Assembly: GCA_905182815.1 (NCBI GenBank)
Contig: CAJJCX010000004.1
Coordinates: 62,001 to 126,000 of the forward strand
DNA length: 64,000 nt
Source: an uncultured Candidatus Thioglobus sp.
GTDB taxonomy: Bacteria; Pseudomonadota; Gammaproteobacteria; PS1; Pseudothioglobaceae
Direction of reading: 5' to 3'
A program made the translations under genes and the position numbers. A model generated the notes under the pieces. It was not told the DNA's origin and searched no databases. It saw only the letters and a program-made list of their open reading frames with translations. Below are positions 27,434 to 37,405 of the stretch, piece by piece (the stretch's first letter is position 1; each line of letters starts with the position of its first letter).

Positions 27434-28447
27434 ATGACTCAAAACTTGCAAAAAGAAAAAAAATTAATTCGTGACTATTACAAGGCACTTGACTCCGCGC
27501 AAGGTACTGATATTACAAAAGTTTTAAAAAACTATATTAGTGAAGACTATATTTGGAGAGGCTTCCATCCCTTTAATGAGATTTCAGATGCTAAGGAAGT
27601 TTCAGAAATTTTCTGGCAGCCATTTCGTCATGCATTTAAAAATATTCAAAGACGTATGGATATTTTTATTGCAGGAAAAAATCAAATTGACGGATTTGAA
27701 TCCGTCTGGGTAGTTTCTATGGGCCATCTTATGGGACTCTTTGATAATGAATGGCTAGGAATTGCTCCATCAAGAAAGATGGCTTTATTACGTTACTGCG
27801 AATTTAATAAGGTTGAAAATGGAAAGATAACTGAAACTGCAATGTTTTTTGATATTCCCCATGTCATGCTGCAGGTTGGACTTAACCCATTTCCACCTCA
27901 AACAGGTGCCCATCTTGTTCAGCCAGGACCAATGACTCATGAGGGTTTGTTGTTCGAAGAACAAAATATGCAAGAAGGTGAAAAAACACTGGCTTCAATA
28001 AATTTTATGATTGAAGATATTAAGGGTTGGAAGCACACAGGAAAAATATCACTAGTTGATGAACTTAGAGCTAGCTGGAATGAAGATATGATTTGGTGGG
28101 GCCCTGCTGGTATTGGCTCGAGCTACACAATTGAAAGGTATGCTGAGCAGCACTCTGGGCCATTTAGGGCTGGATTTAAAGATCGTATATCTAATGGCCA
28201 TCTTTGTAAACTTGCAGAAGGTAATTTTGGTGGTTTTTTTGGATGGCCTAACCTTACTCTTACTCCTACCGGTGGCTTTATGGGAATGCCTGCATCGGAA
28301 AAACCAGGAGATATGAGGGTTATAGATATGTATCGCCGTGAAGGTGATAAACTCTCAGAAAACTGGATTTTCATTGACCTGTTGCATTTTTGGAAGCAAC
28401 AAGGCGTTGATATTTTAGATCGAATCAAAAAAACTCCAAGAACCTAA
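27434..28447 (+). CDS. Two-domain SnoaL-like protein
   Basis: A 337-residue duplicate-fold SnoaL/NTF2-like protein. The first half ends with WLGIAPSRKMALLRYCEF and TAMFFDIPHVMLQVGLNPFP; the second has GFMGMPASEKPGDMRVIDMY and ENWIFIDLLHFWKQQGVDIL, close to the ends of the proteins at 12563 and 14370. It is the last gene of operon 2, two bases after the GMC gene and followed by a strong terminator. Four such proteins under one regulator suggest successive steps on similar intermediates. Confidence 0.8.
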   Translation: MTQNLQKEKKLIRDYYKALDSAQGTDITKVLKNYISEDYIWRGFHPFNEISDAKEVSEIFWQPFRHAFKNIQRRMDIFIAGKNQIDGFESVWVVSMGHLMGLFDNEWLGIAPSRKMALLRYCEFNKVENGKITETAMFFDIPHVMLQVGLNPFPPQTGAHLVQPGPMTHEGLLFEEQNMQEGEKTLASINFMIEDIKGWKHTGKISLVDELRASWNEDMIWWGPAGIGSSYTIERYAEQHSGPFRAGFKDRISNGHLCKLAEGNFGGFFGWPNLTLTPTGGFMGMPASEKPGDMRVIDMYRREGDKLSENWIFIDLLHFWKQQGVDILDRIKKTPRT

Positions 28448-28457
28448 AAAACTTCTC

Positions 28458-28487
28458 AGTGAGCTGAATACAGCTCACTATTTTTAA
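28458..28487 (+). terminator. Rho-independent terminator ending operon 2
   Basis: AGTGAGCTG (28458-28466) and CAGCTCACT (28471-28479) form a perfect nine-base-pair stem with an AATA loop, followed by ATTTTT. It sits directly after the last SnoaL-like gene and separates operon 2 from the mttB-like gene. Confidence 0.88.
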
Positions 28488-28507
28488 TAAATATTTTTAA
28501 CTTGAGT

Positions 28508-28559
28508 TCAATTCATTTTTGAATTAACATCAATTCTATAACGATTTAAATAGAATTGA
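28508..28559. promoter_or_regulatory. Inverted repeat and TCAATTC half-sites upstream of mttB-like gene 1
   Basis: TCAATTCTAT (28530-28539) and ATAGAATTGA (28550-28559) are perfect 10-bp inverted arms with a ten-base spacer, ending four bases before the ATG at 28563. Another TCAATTC lies 22 bases upstream at 28508-28514. The same TCAATTC/GAATTGA pair occurs ahead of gcvT (48110-48128). Operator or 5' mRNA hairpin are both possible. Confidence 0.45.
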
Positions 28560-28562
28560 TTA

Positions 28563-30083
28563 ATGAGACGAGGAAGAGCTAAGGTCACTAGAGAAGTTAC
28601 CAACTTTACACAGGCCCCTTATCGACAAAAAAAGAATCCTTTTCAGCCGATGAGCATTTTTTCAGTGGATGAGATTGAATCAATCCATGAAGCCTCTTTA
28701 AAAGTTTTATGTGATACAGGTATGGACATCCAGTCCCCTAGAGCAGTAGAGATTTTAAAACGAGGTGGTGCCTCCGTTGACTCTGATGGAAGACGCGTTA
28801 GATTTGAACCTGGTTTTATAATGGAAAAAATAGCAACCACCCCTAGTGAGTTTACGCTTCATGGAAGAAACAAAGAAAGGCATGTGCATGTTGGTGGTCA
28901 GTCTATTATTAATACAATGGTTTCCAGTGCACCCAATGTTTCTGATCTAGATAGAGGTAGAATTCTAGGTAACTTTGAAGACTACACAAACTTAATCAAA
29001 CTAGGCGAAATGCTAAATACGGTCCATGCATTTGGTGGCTACCCTGTCGAACCTTGCGATTTGGATGTAAGTGTGCGGCATTTAAAGGCAGTTTCTGCAG
29101 CTGCTCGCCTCACAACAAAACCCCTTTTTGGATACGCGATTGGCAGTGAGAGGATGCTTGATGTTATTGAAATTGTCCGAATTAGTAGAGGGATTAATAA
29201 AGAAACCCTTCTGAAGGAACCTTCAATTACTACAGTTGTAAATGCAAACTCTCCCTTGGTCTACGACAAGGCCCTTTTAGAAGGTGCTATTGAAATGGCA
29301 GAGCATAATCAACCTGTTATTTATACACCATTCACTCTAGCTGGGGCAATGGCGCCGATCACTGTTGCGGGTGCCTTAGTTCAGCAAAATGCTGAAGCGC
29401 TTGCGGGACTTGCTTTTCATCAATGTGTTAAGCCAGGAGCTCCTGCAATGTATGGCAGCTTTACTTCAAATGTTGATATGAAATCAGGCTCCCCAGCTTT
29501 TGGTACGCCAGAATATACGCAAGCTACAATCGCAAGTGGACAACTAGCCAGAAAATATAAAATTCCTCTTAGAGCATCTAATGCTAACGCCTCTAATGCT
29601 CCAGATGAGCAATCAGTATATGAGTCACAAATGTCTCTATGGGCTTGCTTGCTGGGCCAAGTAAATTTTATTCTGCATGGCCATGGCTGGATAGAGGGAG
29701 GACTTTGCGCATCTTATGAGAAAGTAATTTTAGACGCTGAGATGAACCAAATGATGGAGGCTTTTCTTCAACCCGCAATTGTGAATAAAGATACCTTAGG
29801 GGTAGAAGCGATTGCAGAGGTCGGCCCTGCAAATCATTTTTTTGCAGCTCAACAAACTTTGGATCGATATGAGACTGAACACTACAACCCAATGCTTTCA
29901 GACTGGAGAAATTTTGAATCTTGGAGGGATGCAGGTTCAGAAACTGCAACTCAACGAGCAAACAAAATATGGAAGCAGCTCTTAGAAGAGTATGAAGAGC
30001 CAAAGTTAAAGCCAGAAGTGGAAGAAGGACTTTCAGCTTTTGTTGACAAAAGGGTTGCAGAGGGTGGAGCCGCTCCTTTATAA
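28563..30083 (+). CDS. MttB-like (trimethylamine methyltransferase family) protein, non-pyrrolysine
   Basis: A 506-residue COG5598 TIM-barrel protein with family segments such as VNANSPLVYD, GAPAMYGSFTS and ILHGHGWIEGGL. The frame contains no in-frame TAG, so it belongs to the non-pyrrolysine branch, in which characterised members include the glycine betaine methyltransferase MtgB. No corrinoid protein or activase is encoded nearby. The DMGDH-like gene follows 27 bases later, so the substrate may be a quaternary or tertiary methylamine such as glycine betaine, with the methyl acceptor unknown. Confidence 0.85.
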   Translation: MRRGRAKVTREVTNFTQAPYRQKKNPFQPMSIFSVDEIESIHEASLKVLCDTGMDIQSPRAVEILKRGGASVDSDGRRVRFEPGFIMEKIATTPSEFTLHGRNKERHVHVGGQSIINTMVSSAPNVSDLDRGRILGNFEDYTNLIKLGEMLNTVHAFGGYPVEPCDLDVSVRHLKAVSAAARLTTKPLFGYAIGSERMLDVIEIVRISRGINKETLLKEPSITTVVNANSPLVYDKALLEGAIEMAEHNQPVIYTPFTLAGAMAPITVAGALVQQNAEALAGLAFHQCVKPGAPAMYGSFTSNVDMKSGSPAFGTPEYTQATIASGQLARKYKIPLRASNANASNAPDEQSVYESQMSLWACLLGQVNFILHGHGWIEGGLCASYEKVILDAEMNQMMEAFLQPAIVNKDTLGVEAIAEVGPANHFFAAQQTLDRYETEHYNPMLSDWRNFESWRDAGSETATQRANKIWKQLLEEYEEPKLKPEVEEGLSAFVDKRVAEGGAAPL

Positions 30084-30110
30084 GGGCACTTTTTTATTAA
30101 GGGATTCGTT

Positions 30111-32528
30111 ATGAAAGATTCTGCAAGAGTTGTTGTTATTGGGGGCGGCGTAGTAGGCTGCTCGATTCTTTTTCACCTTGCAAAAATGGGGTGGAAAGAT
30201 GTTGTTCTTCTTGAAAGGGACGAATTAACATCTGGCTCAAGTTGGCATGCAGCGGGCTCATTTCATACAGTTAGTTCTGATCCGAATGTTTCCAAGTTAC
30301 AGGACTATACAATTAATTTATACAAAGAAATTGAGGAGACTTCGGGCCATTCAATTAGTCTTCACAAAACAGGAGGCTTCTACTTAGCTTCAAATCAAAG
30401 CTGGTATGACTACCTCAAACGAGAGCGCTCTAAGGCTAGAACATTGGGTTTAGACCAAGAATTTGTATCGTTAGATGAGGTGGTAGATAAGCACCCATTA
30501 ATTGACCCTAAACATTATGTTGCTGCACTATGGGATCCAACTGAAGGCGATGTTGACCCTTCTGGCGTTGTCTATGCTTATGCAAAATCTGCGCGCGTTC
30601 ATGGCGCTGAATTTTATACGCATACACCAGTTATTGAGACCAACCAAAGGGCAGATGGATCTTGGGATGTCGTGAGCGAGAAAGGGAATATCCATGCAGA
30701 GCATATTGTTAATGCTGGCGGTCTTTGGGCACGTGAACTTGGGCGGATGTCTGGAGTTCATTTGCCTGTTGTTCCGATGGAGCATCACTATTTAATTACT
30801 GAAGAGATTGAAAAGATTGCTGGCTTAGCGGATGGCCAACGCTTACCTAGTTTTATTGATTTTGAAGCAAATATATACACGCGCCAAGAAAATACTGGCA
30901 TGTTGCTAGGGACCTATGAGCCTCGATCTACTCCTTGGTCTCTTGACGGAACACCACAGACCTTTGGGCATGATTTATTGGAGCCAAAACTTGATAATAT
31001 CGCAGATCGATTGGAGCTAGCATATGAGCGTATTCCTGCGCTAGCAACCGCTGGCATTAAAAACATTATTAATGGGCCATTTGTATTTTCTCCAGATGGC
31101 AATCCTATGATTGGGCCTGTTCCAGGTATGAAAAATTATTGGACAGCTGTAGGTGTTATGGCTGGTTTTTGTCAAGCAGGCGGAGTTGGGAAAACTCTTG
31201 CTGAGTGGATGATTGAAGGGGAGCCATCAGTCGATGTTTGGGCAATGGACATTGCACGCTTTGGAAGCTTTGCGACACCTCAATGGGGCGTTACTAAATC
31301 CTCTGAAAATTATGAAAGACGATTTGTAATGACGTTTCCAAACGAAACACTACCTAAAGGAAGGCGTCAAAAAACCACATCTATTTATGATCGCTTAACT
31401 CATAAAGGCGCAGTCTGGCAAGACACTTTTGGACTCGAAAATGTTTTATGGTTTGCAAACTCGCCAGAGGATGCTTATGAAGACCCTACATTTCATCGAT
31501 CAAGATCCCATGACTATGTTGCAAGTGAGGTCAATGCTGTGCGCGAATCTGTTGGTGCAATCGAAGTTGCAAACTTTGCGAATCATAAGTTTACTGGGAA
31601 AGGAGCGAAAGCTTTCTTAGAAAAAATTCTTGCTGGACATATTCCTAGTAAAGGCCGCGTTAACTTATCACCCATGCTACTAGAGAGTGGTAAGTTGAAT
31701 GGTGACCTAACAGTTTCCTGTATTGATGAAGAGACCTATTATTTATTTGGCTCAAGTGCAGCACAAAATATGCACCTTCGATGGTTTGAAAAACATCTTG
31801 AGGGTATAGACGATGTCCTCTATCAAAACATGACAGATGATTTTCATGGTATTGCAATATCTGGACCAAAGTCAAGAGAATTGTTGTCAAAGCTTACGAG
31901 AGAAGACGTCAGCTCTGAAGCTTTTAAGTTTCGCGATATAAGGGATACCTTTATAGCTGGCGTTCCTGCATTATGCGTCAGAATTTCATTTACAGGAGAG
32001 CTTGGCTATGAAATATATGTCTCACCACAATACCAATTAAAGCTTTTTGAGGAAATAGATGAGGCTGGAAAAGATCTTGGTCTAAAGTGGTTTGGCGGAA
32101 GAGCGTTAATGTCAATGAGGCTTGAGAAAAATTGGGGAGCATGGACAATGGATTTTCGCCCTGACTTTACTTTAATGGAGTCTGGAATGGATTTCTTTGT
32201 TAATTGGGAGGGTGACTTTATTGGTAAAAAAGCAGCCTTAATAGAAAAAAAGAATGGTCCAATTAAAAAACTTTCAGTCATTCAAATTGATACAGAAACT
32301 GATGTGAGTGGAGATGAGGCGGTAATGTATAACGGCAAGTGTGTCTCTTATATTACCTCAGGGGGGTATGGCCACTCGGTTAGAAAATCCCTTGCTATGA
32401 CCTATCTTCCAGTTGAATTGATTGATCCTAGTATAGACCTAGAAGTGGAGATATTAGGCGAATTTCATAAGGCTTCGGTAGAAATGAAACCACTCTATGA
32501 TCCTTCTGGATCCAAAATGAGACAGTAA
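30111..32528 (+). CDS. Dimethylglycine dehydrogenase-like flavoprotein (DAO-GcvT fusion)
   Basis: An 805-residue protein with an N-terminal FAD-dependent DAO domain (GGGVVGCS, residues 11-18; SSWHAAG with His46 at the position covalently flavinylated in DMGDH) and a C-terminal half resembling GcvT (FTGELGYEIYV; GGRALMSMRLEK; GGYGHSVRKSLAM). Family enzymes demethylate dimethylglycine or sarcosine oxidatively and pass the one-carbon unit to tetrahydrofolate. The upstream mttB-like gene and the sarcosine oxidase genes at 58-63 kb support a role in the betaine-to-glycine route. Confidence 0.87.
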   Translation: MKDSARVVVIGGGVVGCSILFHLAKMGWKDVVLLERDELTSGSSWHAAGSFHTVSSDPNVSKLQDYTINLYKEIEETSGHSISLHKTGGFYLASNQSWYDYLKRERSKARTLGLDQEFVSLDEVVDKHPLIDPKHYVAALWDPTEGDVDPSGVVYAYAKSARVHGAEFYTHTPVIETNQRADGSWDVVSEKGNIHAEHIVNAGGLWARELGRMSGVHLPVVPMEHHYLITEEIEKIAGLADGQRLPSFIDFEANIYTRQENTGMLLGTYEPRSTPWSLDGTPQTFGHDLLEPKLDNIADRLELAYERIPALATAGIKNIINGPFVFSPDGNPMIGPVPGMKNYWTAVGVMAGFCQAGGVGKTLAEWMIEGEPSVDVWAMDIARFGSFATPQWGVTKSSENYERRFVMTFPNETLPKGRRQKTTSIYDRLTHKGAVWQDTFGLENVLWFANSPEDAYEDPTFHRSRSHDYVASEVNAVRESVGAIEVANFANHKFTGKGAKAFLEKILAGHIPSKGRVNLSPMLLESGKLNGDLTVSCIDEETYYLFGSSAAQNMHLRWFEKHLEGIDDVLYQNMTDDFHGIAISGPKSRELLSKLTREDVSSEAFKFRDIRDTFIAGVPALCVRISFTGELGYEIYVSPQYQLKLFEEIDEAGKDLGLKWFGGRALMSMRLEKNWGAWTMDFRPDFTLMESGMDFFVNWEGDFIGKKAALIEKKNGPIKKLSVIQIDTETDVSGDEAVMYNGKCVSYITSGGYGHSVRKSLAMTYLPVELIDPSIDLEVEILGEFHKASVEMKPLYDPSGSKMRQ

Positions 32529-32541
32529 AAAGAGGATTTTT

Positions 32542-33859
32542 ATGAGCTTTTCAATACCCAAAAGACACCACTCGAAAATTGGCTCTCATCTAGAGGTCAC
32601 TGAAGATATTTTTAGCCTTAATAAGCATGCACTTGGGCCTGGGGAGCTGGCAGAAAAAGAATGGCTTGACGTTGGCTTAGCAGCTCCAGATATGACAAAG
32701 ATTAGAGAGTATCGCCTTAAAAGAGTTCGTGAAAAACTTGTTGAATTTGACTGTGCTGGAATTCTACTTTATGACCCTGTCAACATTCGATACGCAACAG
32801 ATAGTACTAATATGTCTTTATGGACTTCCCATAATGCAGCTAGATACTCATTAATAATGACTGAAGGGCCCGTTATTATCTTTGAGTTTGATGCCCATGA
32901 GTTTTTATCAAATCATAACCCATTAATAACTGAAGTCAGACATGCACTGACATACCTCTACTTTACTGCGGGCAATAAAAGTAAAGAAAAAGCTAAGATT
33001 TGGGCTTCTGAAATATCTGATATTGTGAGAGAGTCACGGTAAAGGCAATAGGCGGTTGGCTGTGGATCATTGTGCTCCAGAAGGAATTCATGAGCTTCAA
33101 TCTCTTGGTCTAGAGCTTACTAATGGTGAAGAGGTAATGGAGTTAGCAAGGCTCGTTAAATCAGATGATGAGGTTGATGCAATGAGGCGCTCTATTTTCG
33201 CTTGTGAGCGCTCTGTAGAGTTAATGCGAAATTATTTTAAACCTGGTATTTCTGAGCAGGAGCTTTGGAGTCGTTTTCAGATGGAGGCAGTCAATAGAGG
33301 GGCAGAGTGGATTGAAACCCGACTTCTTGCCTCTGGTCCTAGAGCAAATCCATGGTATCAAGAGTGTTCATCGAGACCAATCCAGGCTGGAGAATTGATG
33401 GGTTTTGATACTGATTTGGTTGGCTCATATGGCTATTGTACTGATATGTCACGAACCTGGCTTTGTGGCGATGAGAAGCCAACTAATGAGCAAAAAGAAA
33501 TTTATACTTTAGGCTATGAGCAAATCCAAAAAAATATGGAGTTATTAAAGCCAGGCATAACCTTTAAAGAGTTAACTCTTAATGCTAAGGAGTATTCTAA
33601 GGATGAGTTTCGACATTATTCAGTCCTTTTTCATGGCGTAGGACTATGTGATGAATTTCCAGCAATCCCTTTCAGTTGGGAGTTAAATGAAAACAGTTTT
33701 GATGGTGTATTAAAAAATGGCATGGTGATGTGCGTCGAAACCTATGTTGGAAGATTTAGTGGGGGTCCTGGGGTTAAACTTGAAGAGCAAGTTTTAATTA
33801 CTAATAACGGGCATGAACTATTAACAAGCTATCCATTTGAATCAGACTTATTAATCTAA
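32542..33859 (+). CDS. dddP: M24-fold protein of the DMSP lyase DddP type, one frameshift
   Basis: About 438 residues if one base of the AGAGAG run near 33026-33032 is removed, which joins the halves through SHGKGNRRLAVDHCAPEG. It carries DddP-like blocks: REYRLKR, NIRYATDSTNMSLW, WIETRLLASGPR, and the metal or catalytic residues in FDTDLVG, TDMSRTW, FHGVGLCDEFP, VETYVG and KLEEQV. DddP cleaves DMSP to DMS and acrylate. The assignment rests on remembered motifs of this clade versus ordinary Xaa-Pro peptidases; a related peptidase is not fully excluded. The ATG is 13 bases after the DMGDH-like gene. Confidence 0.72.
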
Positions 33860-33893
33860 ACTGGAGAAGATTAATTTCTAATTAGAGGTCTAT

Positions 33894-34943
33894 ATGAAAA
33901 TAAATAAAGAATTAATTTCTAATATTGATGATCAGGGTATCTACCTTGTATCTATCACAAATGATAATAACTACAGTGTTTCTTTTTCAAACTTTGGTGG
34001 CTATATTCATCAGGTTTTAATCCCTTATCAAAACAACCCTGAATTATATGAAGACGTGATACTTGGTTATGAAGATCCATCCGGGTGTATGACAGATAGA
34101 AGCTTTTTTAATGTTATTACTGGAAGAGTTTGTAATCGTATGAAGGATGCAGAATTTACACTAAATAATGAGAGACATAAATTAAATAATAATAATGGAA
34201 ACAACCACCTTCATGGTGGGAGTATTGGCTTCAATAAAAGGCTTTGGAATCTAGATTCAATTGATGAGACTTCAGATGAAGTAATTGTCTCAATGTCTTA
34301 CCTCTCTGAACATTTAGAAGAAAATTATCCTGGTAATTTATCATGCATAACTAAATACAAGTTCAATAACAATAATGAGTTTTCAATTTGTTATTCAGCG
34401 ACAACAGATCAAGACACTATTGTCAATATTACTAATCATAATTATTGGAACTTTCATGGCCATAATGATCACTATGGAAAAATTCTCAACCATGGTGTTC
34501 AGATATATGGTGATGAGGTTTGTGAGGTAGAGGCTGACCTTATCCCTAATGGTAATTTCTTAAATGTTGTCAATACTAAGTACGATTTTGTCGAAAGTAA
34601 TATGATTTCAAAAGATCTTTTGGAGCAAGGAGGTATAGACATTAACTACGTTGTTAACCATCAAAAAGTAATGAAGCCAGTTGGGAGAGTATGGAGTAAC
34701 CGAACAAGAATGGGTGTGGAATATATAAGTGATCAGCCAGGCCTTCAGTTTTATACTGGTGGTAATATGCATCCAGAGTATCAAGGAAAAAACCAAAGGA
34801 CTTATGGAAAAAATTATGGTCTTTGTATGGAAACGCAGTATTTTCCTGATGCAATAAATCAGGATAACTTTGAAAGTCCAATTCTAAAAGCTGGTGAGAC
34901 ATATGCTTCAAATACTATAATAAAACTCTCAAATAATTATTAG
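33894..34943 (+). CDS. galM: Aldose 1-epimerase
   Basis: A 349-residue galactose mutarotase-like enzyme. Motifs present are GRVCNRMKDAEF (for GR-x-NRI), NNHLHGGSIGFNKRLW, the catalytic histidine in NITNHNYWNF, and the catalytic glutamate in METQYFPDAIN. It interconverts sugar anomers. Its frame is intact although both neighbours are disrupted. A sugar enzyme is unexpected between DddP-like and MDR genes and may serve the carbohydrate-type transporter cluster. Confidence 0.9.
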   Translation: MKINKELISNIDDQGIYLVSITNDNNYSVSFSNFGGYIHQVLIPYQNNPELYEDVILGYEDPSGCMTDRSFFNVITGRVCNRMKDAEFTLNNERHKLNNNNGNNHLHGGSIGFNKRLWNLDSIDETSDEVIVSMSYLSEHLEENYPGNLSCITKYKFNNNNEFSICYSATTDQDTIVNITNHNYWNFHGHNDHYGKILNHGVQIYGDEVCEVEADLIPNGNFLNVVNTKYDFVESNMISKDLLEQGGIDINYVVNHQKVMKPVGRVWSNRTRMGVEYISDQPGLQFYTGGNMHPEYQGKNQRTYGKNYGLCMETQYFPDAINQDNFESPILKAGETYASNTIIKLSNNY

Positions 34944-34947
34944 TTAT

Positions 34948-36026
34948 ATGAGTAAGATTCCAGAAACAATGAGTGCAATCTTGACAACTGGCCATGGTGG
35001 ATTTGAGGTGCTTGAATTTCGCAATGACGTCAAAGTTCCTATGCCTATGTCCAGACCAAGTTTTGATTAAAGTCCTAGGTGCTGGCATTAATCAATACAG
35101 ATATCAATACTCGCACTGCTTGGTATTCTAAGGCAGTTACTGGTGAAACTAATTCCAGATTTGCAAGGTAAGGATGATAGATGGAGGTTGGTCAGGTAGA
35201 GCCGCTTGATTTTCCAATTATCCAGGGCGCTGATTGTTATGGTGAGATAGTTGCTGTTGGAGTTGGAGTCAACTCAGAGCGAATTGGTGAACGTGTTCTG
35301 GTTAGAACAATGCAGCAATATGCAGTGGGATATCGACCCTACGAGTGCTGGACAATGGGCTCTGAATGTGATGGTGCTTTTGCAGAGTTTATGGTAGCTT
35401 TTAGTGAAGAGAGTTTTAAGATTGAAAGTGATTGGTCTGCTGCTGAACTTGCATCTATACCCTGTGCTTACTCAACAGCAGAAAACCTATTAGAGCGTTC
35501 AAATGTTAAGGCAGGCGAAGTTGTTCTGATATCTGGCGCATCGGGCGGCGTTGGATCTGCTGCAATTCAGCTTGCAAAAAGACGGGGCGCGTCTGTAGTG
35601 GCAATAGCAAGTAAATCAAAGGCAGTCGCAGTTAAAGAGATAGGCGCTGATGAGGTCATTAATCGAGAAGATCGATTGATAAGCTCTTTAGAAAAGGAAA
35701 GTATTGATGTTGTTATCGATCTAGTTGCTGGAAGTGATTGGGCGGATCTGCTTGATGTTTTAAAGAGGGGCGGAAGGTACGCTGCAGCAGGAGCAATTGC
35801 AGGTCCAATCGTTGAACTTGATATTAGAACCCTCTACCTAAAAGACTTAACATTAATGGGCTGCACTGTCCAGGACTCCCAAGTATTTAAAAATTTAATT
35901 GGCTATATAGAAAGAAATGAAATTAAGCCATTAGTATCCAGGACTTATCCTCTCAAGGATATTGTAAGTGCCCAAAAAGACTTCTTGGCTAAAAAATACG
36001 TTGGAAAATTAGTACTAATGCCTTGA
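34948..36026 (+). pseudogene. Zinc-type alcohol dehydrogenase/quinone reductase (MDR), multiple frameshifts
   Basis: Starting with MSKIPETMSAILTTGHGG at 34948, the N-terminal catalytic domain is spread over three frames with at least four single-base shifts: near 35047 (before PDQVLIKVLGAGIN), at about 35093 (extra C before NTDINTRTAWYSKA), near 35169 and near 35180-35200. From 35181 the frame is open through the Rossmann domain (ISGASGGVGSAAIQLAK) to VGKLVLMP. Pieces concatenate to a normal MDR enzyme of about 355 residues. Either a decayed gene or a low-quality stretch. Confidence 0.8.
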
Positions 36027-36035
36027 CGCTTAAAG

Positions 36036-37389
36036 CTACTTTTCTTTTCCTGACATAAGCTCTTTCCAGCCCAAGTAGGCATTAACACCTGCCCACATGA
36101 TAGCTTTTGGCATCAATTTTTTTGGCGCTTCTTCATCAACAAAATTAGGCACAAGACTACTAATTGCCCCACTAATTTTTTCAGCAGTAATGATGCCAAT
36201 TGCTGTGCCTTTAGCTGTTCCAAGACCATTTTGACAGCATGCAGAATAAACACCCTCTTCAACTTCGCCCTGTGCAAAGACATTATTAAGGCTGAGGCAA
36301 AGTCTTCCTCCCCAGCAATATTCCATAGTGACACCATCAAGCGAAGAAAATCTAGCATTAAAGGATGATGAGTGACTTTTTGCTGCAGAGATCATAAATG
36401 AATCTGAAGCCTCCATATTTGGATTGTAAGACCAGCGATTTCGTATCAGAATGCGATCTCCACCAATACCCGAGATTCGTCTTACTGAAGACCCCATTGC
36501 ATCTGCTGAGGTAAGCCCCCACTCTTTTGAACCTCCTAATATATTAGATTCATTTGAGGTTAATTTTCTTGACATGGATGAGTAAGTAAAAATAGTCATC
36601 AGTCTGTTTTCAAAGTATCCAAAACGCTCAACCATTCCATTGACTGCCAATATAATTTTTGAACTTGATATTGACCCCATTTTGGTTTTGGCCTTCCATA
36701 TTTTTTCACCACCATGCATACCTTCATCAATTAAGTCAATCACTGGAGAGTTTTCATAGATTGTTACATTGGAGTGTTTAGAAACTCCATCCGCCAGCGA
36801 TTGAATATAAAGTGCTGGCTGAAGCATGGCTGTACCAGGAGTCCAAAGTCCGTTAATGTAATAGTCTATTCCAGTTAAATCTTTCATTTCTTGAGTATCA
36901 AGTATCTTATAACTTTCACTCGTTTTATCCAGATGTTTGGCATACTCGGTGTTGAAATTTACACCCTTTTTGGTTGCTGCTGCATTTGTTTTGCCAGACA
37001 AGTTGTATTGCTTCAGAGGGCATTTCGTACTCTTCTGAAGCGCTCTTAGCAAACTGAATTGCTGAGCGATTAATAAGGGTCTGTTCACGATCTTTTTCTA
37101 AACTTCCAAGGTAGTCATCGGAGGCTAGGTTGTGAGGAAGATCAATCATAAAGCCTGAATTTCTTCCCGCGGGACCCTCACCAATTTCACAGGCTTCAAG
37201 TATTGCAATTTTTGCATCCTTATTGATTTGATTTAAACGACGAGCTGCAGAGAGGCCAGCAAAACCTCCACCAATAATCAGATAGTCTATGTTGATATTG
37301 TCAATAAGCTGTTGATTAACCTTTCTTTTAGGAAGGATTTCTTTCCAGCCAGTATTACCAGGATTTTTTGGTAGTTTGATTTGACCCAT
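36036..37389 (-). CDS. FAD-dependent oxidoreductase (DAO family), one frameshift
   Basis: The ATG at 37387-37389 begins MGQIKLPKNPG and is followed by the FAD motif IIGGGFAGLSAA and GPAGRNSGFMIDLPHN. The frame shifts near 37003-37012, after EMPSEAIQ, and resumes at SGKTNAAATKKGVN, running to KELMSGKEK. The product of about 450 residues resembles DadA/PuuB-type amine oxidases. It is the last gene of a minus-strand set that begins with the second mttB-like gene. A single indel breaks it; the rest seems preserved. Confidence 0.78.
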
Positions 37390-37405
37390 TACTTGATATT
37401 TTCTC

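Noticed and set aside
28563-30083. Pyrrolysine-type MttB
   Set aside because: Both MttB-like frames are continuous without an in-frame amber codon, so they are non-pyrrolysine members.
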